NCBI GenBank assembly: GCA_902783925.1
Contig: CACZSV010000057.1
Location: forward strand, 1-8,148
Length of the DNA: 8,148 nt
From: an uncultured Coriobacteriaceae bacterium
GTDB taxonomy: Bacteria; Actinomycetota; Coriobacteriia; Coriobacteriales; QAMH01
Reading direction: 5' to 3'
The position numbers were made by a program, and so were the translations under genes. The notes beneath the pieces are model-generated. The model saw nothing but the letters and a program-made list of their open reading frames with translations. It made no database searches and was not told where the DNA came from. Position 1 is the stretch's first letter. The number at the start of each line of letters is the position of its first letter. Positions 1 to 5,179 of the stretch are shown here, piece by piece.

Positions 1-288
1 GTCGCTCAGAGCGCGGCAGCTGCGGGGCAAACGCTTGCGCGTTTGCTAGTCCTCGCTCCTCGCAGCTCGCGAAATCGCGGGTACGCCGCCCTGCATGTCA
101 TCAATCCAATGGGATTATCTCCATAAAGTATGCGCATGCGAAGAGCCGCGCTAAAGCACGCCCCTTCGCAACGTCTCAAACGACAGGCTTAGTGCTAGTT
201 GTGTGGAGGGTTTGGCGTGTTGCAGACGTTTGCATTAGAATGCTTTTCCAGTTTCTAAATCGCGTGCAGGAGGGTTTCAGTTAAAGAT
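1..288. other. Non-coding region with inverted repeats upstream of the GT2 gene
   Basis: No convincing gene is visible here. The left end holds a perfect 8-bp inverted repeat, GCAAACGC at 27-34 and GCGTTTGC at 39-46 around the loop TTGC. It is nested inside a second arm pair, AGCTGCG at 18-24 and CGCAGCT at 61-67. A 7-bp pair, TGCGAAG at 137-143 and CTTCGCA at 164-170, lies further in. None is followed by a T-run, so they are not obvious intrinsic terminators. One forward frame stays open from base 3 to 284, but its translation is Arg/Ser/Ala-rich and resembles no known protein. Confidence 0.6.
212..241 (+). promoter_or_regulatory. Possible promoter of the GT2 operon
   Basis: TTGGCG at 212-217 and TAGAAT at 236-241 are separated by 18 bases and resemble a sigma-70-type -35/-10 pair. 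Transcription would start near 248, about 40 bases before the GT2 start codon. The hexamers are imperfect, so this is only a candidate. Confidence 0.35.
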
Positions 289-1779
289 ATGGCGGATTTC
301 GTCAACACCTTTAATTTGTTCCTGTTCTTTGTTTTTAGCCTGTGTTACATGTATCAGGCTGTTTATGCGGTCATCGTCCTCGTCAAGGACCATAGGCGCA
401 AAATCATCACTGTGCCTGATGAACGTATGAACCGCTTTGCTGTAATGATTGCCGGCCGCAATGAAGAGGCGGTCATCGGCGAGCTGATCAAGAGCATAAA
501 GAACCAGGATTATCCAGAAGACCATATCGATATCTTCGTCATTGCCGATAACTGCACGGACAACACCGCAAAGGTTGCCGAAGAAGCCGGTGCCGAGGTG
601 CTTGTGCGTAATGACCGACTTGTGGTCGGCAAAAGCCACGCGCTCGACTTCGCGCTCAACCGCATTCGCGTTTTGTACGGCGACGAAGGCGGACGCACTG
701 ATTACGACGCGTACTTCGTCTTTGACGCCGATAACGTGCTCGACCCTGGGTTTGCGGCGGCTATGAATCGCGGCCTGAATCGCGGTTACCAGGTTCTCAC
801 GTGCTATCGCAATTCGAAAAATTACGATTCGAACTGGATTTCGGCGGGAAGCGCGCTGTGGTTTTTGCGCGAGGCGAAGTTCCTCTCGAATGCCCGTTAC
901 ATGATGGGCACGTCGTGTGCTATCAGCGGTACGGGCTTCATGATTAGCGCGGACATTCTCGAATCCAACGAAGGCTGGACTCATCACTTGCTCACGGAGG
1001 ATATCGAGTTTTCGACGGACTGCATCGCGCACAACATCCGCATTGGGTACTGCGCAGACGCCTATGTCTACGACGAGCAGCCCACGACGATGAAAGACTC
1101 CTGGCGACAGCGCATGCGCTGGGCAAAGGGTTTCTACCAGGTCCTGCTCAAATATGGCGGGCAGTTGTTCAGGGGCATCTTTCATGGAAAGACGGGTAAA
1201 TTCGCCTGCTACGACATGTTCATGACCATCGCGCCGGCCATGCTTCTGACGCTCGCCGGCTTTGCCATCAACCTTGTGTTTTGCCTGACGGGTATCGTGC
1301 AGCTTGCTGGTATCGCGGCTTCCGTGCAGACGGTCGCCTCTGGCACGAGCTCGGTTGGGTCGGGTCTTGCGGGTGCAGCGCCTGCAGATGCCAACTGGTT
1401 CACGTTTGTCGTTGCGATGATGACGGGCTCTATTTTCCAAGGCGATGCGCTCAGCTCGTTTAGCACGGGCGATGTCTCCATCATGCTTGCGTATGCAGAG
1501 GCCCGCGCGACGATCGTGACCTCGGTTATTTCGCTCGCCAGCTGCTTCTTGAGTTTTGCGGTCGTCATGCTCGTGTTTGGCATCCTGACCACGATTACTG
1601 AATGGAGCCATATCCACGCGAAGAACTCCGACAAGATCAAGTATATTTTCACGTTCCCGGTGTTCATGCTCACCTATGTGCCCATTGCGCTCATCGCCGT
1701 TTTCAAGAAAGTCGAATGGAAGCCGATTACCCATAATGTCGTGCGCTCTGTTGCAGACGTTGTGGGGAAGGGCCAGTAG
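289..1779 (+). CDS. Membrane-bound family 2 glycosyltransferase (processive polysaccharide synthase type)
   Basis: This 496-aa protein probably transfers sugar from a nucleotide-sugar donor to a growing glycan at the inner face of the membrane. The sequence shows an N-terminal membrane helix (about 9-32), then a cytoplasmic GT-A domain (about 48-280). That domain carries the donor/metal-binding DAD at 146-148, the catalytic-base TED at 236-238 and the QxxRW signature at Q274-R277-W278. Hydrophobic segments follow at about 309-337, 405-433 and 452-471, and the C-terminus has an F-x-K-x-x-W-x-P-I-x-H motif. The DxD/TED/QxxRW set is typical of cellulose- and hyaluronan-synthase-like GT2 enzymes, but the product cannot be read from sequence. 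The ATG at 289 is the first possible start after an in-frame stop at 256; its ribosome site AGGAGGG (268-274) sits unusually far upstream, 14 bases. A low-complexity Gly/Ala/Ser stretch lies at about 340-402. The gene heads a three-gene operon. Confidence 0.9.
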   Translation: MADFVNTFNLFLFFVFSLCYMYQAVYAVIVLVKDHRRKIITVPDERMNRFAVMIAGRNEEAVIGELIKSIKNQDYPEDHIDIFVIADNCTDNTAKVAEEAGAEVLVRNDRLVVGKSHALDFALNRIRVLYGDEGGRTDYDAYFVFDADNVLDPGFAAAMNRGLNRGYQVLTCYRNSKNYDSNWISAGSALWFLREAKFLSNARYMMGTSCAISGTGFMISADILESNEGWTHHLLTEDIEFSTDCIAHNIRIGYCADAYVYDEQPTTMKDSWRQRMRWAKGFYQVLLKYGGQLFRGIFHGKTGKFACYDMFMTIAPAMLLTLAGFAINLVFCLTGIVQLAGIAASVQTVASGTSSVGSGLAGAAPADANWFTFVVAMMTGSIFQGDALSSFSTGDVSIMLAYAEARATIVTSVISLASCFLSFAVVMLVFGILTTITEWSHIHAKNSDKIKYIFTFPVFMLTYVPIALIAVFKKVEWKPITHNVVRSVADVVGKGQ

Positions 1780-1814
1780 CGTATGCTCCTGAAGCTCAGC
1801 TGACGGAGGACAGT

Positions 1815-2189
1815 ATGGCAAAACTTAGCCACATAGAAGATATCGAGCTCAAACGAGCTCAAGAGGCCATGCAGCAGGCTGAGGCCCCACAAGCGCAGCA
1901 GGAGGCGCAAGCTAGGGCTCCGCAAGAAGCTCAAGAGGTGAAAAAGCCGCAAGAGGAGCAAAGGATACACAAGCCGCAGGATGCGAAGGCAAGCGATGCG
2001 CACGAGGACGCCTCTCTAAAGAATCCTGCCGAGCGAATTAATATGACAGCACAGCAAGAGGCCGATTTCCACGGTGTCGATGCTGACAAGCCCATGGGTG
2101 CCGGCCATAGGTTTCTAATTATTCTCGCAGTTTTGGTGACCATCGCCGCGATTTTGTATATAGTCAATAGCTGGGTTCATTTTATTTAG
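1815..2189 (+). CDS. Small single-pass membrane protein with Gln/Ala/Glu-rich cytoplasmic region
   Basis: I do not recognise this 124-aa protein. Residues 1-98 are hydrophilic and low in complexity, dominated by Gln, Ala, Glu and Lys, with repeated KPQ motifs (44-46 and 53-55); they are probably disordered or helical. A single membrane helix spans about 99-118, preceded by GHR and followed by only about six residues (WVHFI end). By the positive-inside rule the long N-terminus should face the cytoplasm and the protein is tail-anchored-like. GGAGG at 1805-1809 lies five bases before the ATG, a good ribosome site. It starts 35 bases after the GT2 stop, and the next gene follows after 10 bases, so all three are probably co-transcribed. 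A role as accessory or scaffold for the GT2 enzyme is inferred from position only. It is intact. Confidence 0.8.
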   Translation: MAKLSHIEDIELKRAQEAMQQAEAPQAQQEAQARAPQEAQEVKKPQEEQRIHKPQDAKASDAHEDASLKNPAERINMTAQQEADFHGVDADKPMGAGHRFLIILAVLVTIAAILYIVNSWVHFI

Positions 2190-2199
2190 GGGATAGACT

Positions 2200-3600
2200 A
2201 TGGCCGAGCAAGAGAAAAACGATTTCCCGCAAGATGGGCAGCTTGAGCAAGACGAAGTGCTCCAAGCGCAAGACGACGTGCCCGAAGACGCCTATGACGA
2301 GGCGGGCGCCGACGTTGTCTACGAGGATGATGTGATAGCCGATGATGTTCATTATACGGACACGGCCGACCGGGGCGATTACCTGAAAACGGCCGATCAA
2401 GACGACTATGCTGACGAGGAAGGTGCGTATGTCGATACTGCGCCTGATAACATCGACGAGCGCGAGTACGTGCAGGAAAGCCAGCCCGAGCCAGAGCCCG
2501 AAGCGCACGAGCATGCCGATTTGGACGCCCAGGCCGATGCGATGCTGCGCGATATCGAGGCAGATGGACCATATGCGTTGCGCTCGCATCCGGATGCTGA
2601 AGATCTCGATCCCAACGAGGTTCCCGCGCAGGAAGAAGCCGAGTACGAATATGACGAGATAGATCATTCGGCCGAAGAGCTTGCGGCAGAAGACGAGGTC
2701 GACGAGCTCCCGGAATCCATCGAAATCGAAGAAGAGCCACAAGAGTACTACGTTGAGGAATACGACGAGGAGGCAGAGCAGGAGCGTTCCGATCGCACGC
2801 GCCGTCGTCTTCGCAACGTGCTTATTTTCTTTATCATCGTGCTTATTGCTCTTGGTGCGGCAATCGGCGTCTTTGTCTGGAGAAACAGCATGACGCCAGA
2901 CGTGAAGCAATCCGACCCGGATGCTTTGCAACAGCCGACGGCCGGTACGAACACGACTGTGTTCCAACCAATCAGCGCCGAGGGCATTCCCGCATTCGTG
3001 TCGTTCTTTGGCATGACTCCCGAAGAAGCCGCGCAGGCAAGCGGCGGGGCATTCTCGCTTGACGAGGCGGCCGTGCCCACGCCCGAGGCGCAGGCAATCG
3101 CAAATGCCGCAGCTCAGAGCACAAGCCAGAGAGGCTCTGCTCAGGCAGCGCCGACGGAGGTCGCCGATAACGTCGTTATGGCGACACGGGGCGCTTGGCT
3201 GGTGCGCGGAGATGGCGAAGTCGCCGCGGCTATCACCTTTGGCTTAAACAAGGACGGCAAGATCATTTCAACGAGCATCGCCTTTGACATGGATGCGTAT
3301 GGCGTCGCCGATGCCAAGTTTGACGAACTCGTTGCCGATAAGACGGTTTCCAGTTCGCTTCTGAGCGCAGTCGGTATAGACCCCGCTGTGGCATCCAGCG
3401 CCGCGCTCAGCGTCAAGGAGAAACAAGACGCGGTTACCTCACGTGATACTTCGGGCCTCGAGCAGGCGGAATTTAGCGGAGAGACCGGTCGGACAGATCC
3501 GCCCACGACGTGGAAGGTCTACGAGATCTACGACCACTCTGCCGGCAAGGCGCTTGGCGACAACAGCGTTATTCGCACGCTGACCATCGAATTGCAGTAG
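2200..3600 (+). CDS. Single-pass membrane protein with hyperacidic cytoplasmic half and unknown extracellular domain
   Basis: I do not recognise this 466-aa protein. Residues 1-200 contain 77 Asp/Glu and only 8 Lys/Arg, with acid-flanked tyrosines (Y32, Y41, Y52, Y61, Y70, Y77, Y90 and a cluster at 183-188). Within this is an imperfect 9-residue tandem repeat, YTDTADRGD at 52-60 and YLKTADQDD at 61-69. A basic stop-transfer patch (RTRRRLR, 199-205) precedes one membrane helix at about 206-228, so the acidic half should be cytoplasmic and the rest outside. Residues about 230-325 form an Ala/Gln/Thr/Pro-rich linker; about 328-466 look like a compact alpha/beta domain ending in alternating hydrophobic strands. 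Its ribosome site AGGGGA (2188-2193) overlaps the stop codon of the preceding gene, suggesting coupled translation. It shares its topology with that smaller neighbour. An envelope or polysaccharide accessory role is inference from context. Confidence 0.8.
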   Translation: MAEQEKNDFPQDGQLEQDEVLQAQDDVPEDAYDEAGADVVYEDDVIADDVHYTDTADRGDYLKTADQDDYADEEGAYVDTAPDNIDEREYVQESQPEPEPEAHEHADLDAQADAMLRDIEADGPYALRSHPDAEDLDPNEVPAQEEAEYEYDEIDHSAEELAAEDEVDELPESIEIEEEPQEYYVEEYDEEAEQERSDRTRRRLRNVLIFFIIVLIALGAAIGVFVWRNSMTPDVKQSDPDALQQPTAGTNTTVFQPISAEGIPAFVSFFGMTPEEAAQASGGAFSLDEAAVPTPEAQAIANAAAQSTSQRGSAQAAPTEVADNVVMATRGAWLVRGDGEVAAAITFGLNKDGKIISTSIAFDMDAYGVADAKFDELVADKTVSSSLLSAVGIDPAVASSAALSVKEKQDAVTSRDTSGLEQAEFSGETGRTDPPTTWKVYEIYDHSAGKALGDNSVIRTLTIELQ

Positions 3601-3611
3601 GGTATGTTTCG

Positions 3612-3626
3612 CCCTGGCTGCCAGGG
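3612..3626. other. Short hairpin after the GT2 operon
   Basis: CCCTGG (3612-3617) and CCAGGG (3621-3626) form a perfect 6-bp stem with loop CTG, 11 bases after the stop codon of the 466-aa gene. No T-run follows, so it is at best a weak or processing-type 3' end. Confidence 0.4.
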
Positions 3627-3650
3627 TACTTATGTCATTGCGGGCATCGT

Positions 3651-3734
3651 GTAGGGGCGCGCTTTGGCACGCACGTCGCTGCTCAGACTAAACGGTATCC
3701 CCGTAGGGGCGTAGAAGCCCGCCCCTACGGGGAT
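3651..3734. repeat. Intergenic palindromic repeat built on GTAGGGGCG
   Basis: The unit GTAGGGGCG occurs at 3651-3659 and 3703-3711, and its reverse complement CGCCCCTAC at 3720-3728. The last two belong to a perfect 14-bp inverted repeat (3697-3710 with 3721-3734) around a 10-base loop. The inverted repeat would form a very stable hairpin on either strand. No T-run follows, so it is not a standard terminator. GTAGGGGCG/CGCCCCTAC palindromes recur between genes in many bacteria, to my recollection. A dispersed REP-like repeat is therefore the best reading, but copies elsewhere in this genome cannot be seen from here. Confidence 0.7.
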
Positions 3735-3757
3735 GGCACGTTGAATCAAATTCCCTC

Positions 3758-3786
3758 TTGCATGCGGATGCGCCCACGTGTAAACT
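3758..3786 (+). promoter_or_regulatory. Candidate promoter of the infC-rpmI-rplT operon
   Basis: TTGCAT (3758-3763) and TAAACT (3781-3786) are spaced by 17 bases, the ideal distance for a sigma-70-type promoter. A start near 3792 would give a leader of about 160 bases before infC, which fits the attenuator structure found there. Match to consensus is moderate. Confidence 0.45.
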
Positions 3787-3791
3787 ATCGC

Positions 3792-3938
3792 GCGTATCTT
3801 TTCTAAGCGAAGACTTCGCAAGATGTCTTCCACCTTTCGACGAGCTCGTCTCAGTTGTCTGGTCACCTGCATAGATGCCCGCAAGGGCAAGTCTGCGTGT
3901 ACCTGTCGGCTGAAAAAAGCTCGGCAGGTTTTTTATTT
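3792..3938 (+). promoter_or_regulatory. Structured leader of infC operon, probable attenuator (L20-leader-like)
   Basis: The leader contains several potential stems. One is GAAGAC (3809-3814) with GTCTTC (3825-3830). The next is a 12-bp palindrome GACGAGCTCGTC (3839-3850). A third is TGCCC/GGGCA (3876-3880, 3885-3889) capped by a GCAA tetraloop. It ends in an intrinsic terminator. ACCTGC at 3865-3870 is exactly complementary to GCAGGT at 3924-3929, the 3' arm of that terminator, so it can serve as an antiterminator competing with ACCTG at 3901-3905. In Firmicutes L20 controls this same operon by binding such a leader; that this leader binds L20 is inferred from position, not from a recognised motif. 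Confidence 0.6.
3901..3934 (+). terminator. Intrinsic terminator in the infC leader
   Basis: A stem of about 11 pairs forms between 3901-3911 and 3918-3929. It starts with ACCTG pairing to CAGGT and carries a G-T wobble and a one-base bulge near the loop. Its loop is A-rich, and the 3' arm runs into six T residues (3929-3934). It lies five bases upstream of the infC ribosome site, so it would stop transcription before the operon unless disrupted. That makes it a regulatory terminator and not the end of the preceding operon. Confidence 0.8.
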
Positions 3939-3946
3939 GGAGGTGA
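3939..3946 (+). promoter_or_regulatory. Strong ribosome binding site that fixes the infC start
   Basis: GGAGGTGA is a full 8-base complement to the 16S anti-Shine-Dalgarno end. Counting from the GGAGG core there are eight bases to the ATA at 3952, the optimal distance. The in-frame GTG at 3943 overlaps this site and so cannot use it. Confidence 0.75.
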
Positions 3947-3951
3947 GTCTC

Positions 3952-4509
3952 ATAGCCGCTCAAGAGTCACGGATCAATGGTGAAATCCGCGCACCCAAGG
4001 TTCGTCTGATCGGGGTCGATGGAAGCCAGTTCGGTATTTTCGACAATATCGATGCTCAGCGTATCGCCGAAGAGCAGAACCTCGATTTGGTCGAGATTGC
4101 GCCAAATGCCGACCCGCCCGTATGCCGCATCATGGATTACGGCAAATTCAAGTATGAGCAGGCGGTCAAGGCAAAGAAAGCCCGCAAGAACCAGACCAAG
4201 ATCGAAATCAAGGAAATGAAATTCCGTCCCAAGATCGACAAAGGCGATTACGAGACCAAGAAGGGTCACGTGCTTCGTTTTCTTGGCAAGGGCAACAAGG
4301 TCAAGATCACCATCATGTTCCGCGGTCGCGAGATGGCGCACCCCGAACAGGGCCTGTCGATCCTCGAAAGGCTCGCAGACGACCTGAAAGACCAGGCCGT
4401 GGTCGAACAACAGCCAAAAATGGAAGGTCGCAACATGCACATGATGGTTGCGCCGCTTCCCAAAGATGCACGTAAGAACGCTAGCACTGAAAAGCAAGAC
4501 AAGGAGTAA
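3952..4509 (+). CDS. infC: Translation initiation factor IF-3
   Basis: IF-3 binds the 30S subunit, keeps it apart from 50S and rejects incorrect initiator tRNA or start codons. The 185-aa product has the usual two-domain form. The N-terminal domain (about 6-70) includes the hallmark PPVCRIMDYGKFKYE (55-69), followed by a Lys-rich linker (73-83). The C-terminal domain (about 84-171) has KEMKFRPKID (87-96) and FRGREMAHPEQG (123-134). I place the start at ATA 3952, correctly spaced from GGAGGTGA. The only nearby alternative, GTG at 3943, overlaps that site, and ATG at 3823 would read through the leader terminator and add 43 unrelated residues. Non-canonical AUU/AUC/AUA starts are a known autoregulatory feature of infC, because IF-3 discriminates against them. 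It is the first gene of the operon with rpmI and rplT. Confidence 0.95.
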   Translation: MAAQESRINGEIRAPKVRLIGVDGSQFGIFDNIDAQRIAEEQNLDLVEIAPNADPPVCRIMDYGKFKYEQAVKAKKARKNQTKIEIKEMKFRPKIDKGDYETKKGHVLRFLGKGNKVKITIMFRGREMAHPEQGLSILERLADDLKDQAVVEQQPKMEGRNMHMMVAPLPKDARKNASTEKQDKE

Positions 4510-4515
4510 GTAACC

Positions 4516-4713
4516 ATGCCTAAGATGAAGACGCACAAGGGCACCGCGAAGCGCTTCCGTACCACGGGTTCGGGCAAGATCATGCGCGGTAAGGCGTACA
4601 AGAGCCACATCCTTACCAAGAAGTCGCAGAAGCGTAAGCGCAACTTCCGCAAAGAGGCGGTGCTCAAAGATGCCGATGTAAAGGTTGTAAAGAAGAATCT
4701 GGGCAAAGCGTAA
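4516..4713 (+). CDS. rpmI: 50S ribosomal protein L35
   Basis: L35 is a small basic protein of the large ribosomal subunit. The 65-aa sequence has the family's usual length and conserved features: the start MPKMKTHKGTAKRF, the central GSGKIMRGKAYKSHIL (19-34), and a run of basic residues at 35-46 (KKSQKRKRNFRK). Its ribosome site AAGGAG (4501-4506) lies in the last codons of infC, nine bases before the ATG, and only six bases separate the two genes, so translation is probably coupled to infC. Gene order infC-rpmI-rplT is conserved across most bacteria. Confidence 0.98.
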   Translation: MPKMKTHKGTAKRFRTTGSGKIMRGKAYKSHILTKKSQKRKRNFRKEAVLKDADVKVVKKNLGKA

Positions 4714-4758
4714 GCGCGCTGAGCCGTTTGGTATTCAAGATTGTAGGAGTTGATAGAA

Positions 4759-5115
4759 ATGGCACGTGTTAAGCGCGCAGTAAACGCCAAGAAGAAGCGT
4801 CGTACCGTATTTGTACGCGCAAAGGGTTATTACGGAGCAAAGTCGCGTCAGTATCGCGCGGCTAAGGAGCAGGTCCAGCATTCGCTGCAGTACGTATATC
4901 GCGATCGTCGCAACAAGAAGCGCGAGATTCGTCGTCTGTGGATTACCCGCATCAATGCGGCCGCCCGTATCAACGGCATGTCCTATTCCACGTTCATGCA
5001 TGGGCTGAAGGTCGCCGGTATCGAGCTCGATCGCAAGGTCCTCTCTGATATGGCAATCAACGATCCCGAAGGCTTCGCGGAGCTTTGCAAGGTGGCACAG
5101 AAGGCTGTTGCCTAG
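4759..5115 (+). CDS. rplT: 50S ribosomal protein L20
   Basis: L20 binds 23S rRNA early in assembly of the large subunit and, in several bacteria, represses its own operon by binding the mRNA. The 118-aa protein matches the usual length. It has the basic N-terminal extension MARVKRAVNAKKKRR and the conserved AKGYYGAKSRQYR (21-33), YRDRRNKKR (47-55) and LWITRINAAARINGMSYS (60-77), then the C-terminal globular part with the typical ELDRKVLSDMA (89-99). The start is the ATG at 4759, nine bases after AGGAG (4745-4749). A TTG three codons earlier is in frame but touches the ribosome site. It is the last gene of the operon; a strong hairpin begins 25 bases after the stop. Confidence 0.98.
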   Translation: MARVKRAVNAKKKRRTVFVRAKGYYGAKSRQYRAAKEQVQHSLQYVYRDRRNKKREIRRLWITRINAAARINGMSYSTFMHGLKVAGIELDRKVLSDMAINDPEGFAELCKVAQKAVA

Positions 5116-5140
5116 AGACGAAGAACATAGCAATGAGTCG

Positions 5141-5172
5141 ATCGGGCTCGGGCAGTCGTCCGAGCCCGATTT
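5141..5172 (+). terminator. Hairpin terminator after rplT
   Basis: ATCGGGCTCGG (5141-5151) and CCGAGCCCGAT (5160-5170) form a perfect 11-bp stem with an 8-base loop, followed by a short T-run (5170-5172). The GC-rich stem is strong but the T-run is short, so termination may be partial, allowing some read-through into the MATE gene. Confidence 0.65.
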
Positions 5173-5179
5173 AACGCCT

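Noticed and set aside
3..284. Open forward frame through the left non-coding region
   Set aside because: It has no recognisable start or motif, its translation is Arg/Ser/Ala-rich, and it runs across inverted repeats and the putative promoter.
277..1821. A 514-codon open frame on the minus strand opposite the GT2 gene
   Set aside because: Its translation is full of His, Arg, Asp and Asn without domains, as expected for the complement of a membrane protein gene; the + strand frame has complete GT2 motifs.
1844..1862. Direct repeat CGAGCTCAA (two copies one base apart) in the 124-aa gene
   Set aside because: The copies fall in different codon phases and the repeat is short; it is likely chance in a Glu/Lys/Gln-rich coding stretch.
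2182..2967. Minus-strand frames opposite the acidic-protein gene
   Set aside because: The Val/Leu/Ile/Arg-rich translations are the mirror of Asp/Glu-rich codons; no ribosome site or motif.
3510..3806. Forward frame overlapping the end of the 466-aa gene and the repeat region
   Set aside because: It starts inside another gene, lacks a ribosome site and crosses the palindromic repeat.
3875..3913. A 12-codon reading frame (ATG at 3875 to TGA at 3911) in the infC leader, as a possible leader peptide
   Set aside because: No ribosome binding site precedes it and the codons show no run of a regulatory amino acid; the competing-arm attenuator explains the region better.
3823..3951. ATG at 3823 as infC start, extending IF-3 by 43 residues
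   Set aside because: It has no ribosome site, the extension is translated from the leader and terminator hairpin, and it matches nothing in IF-3.
3967..4608. Minus-strand frame opposite infC and rpmI
   Set aside because: It is a shadow of two certain genes with no independent signals.
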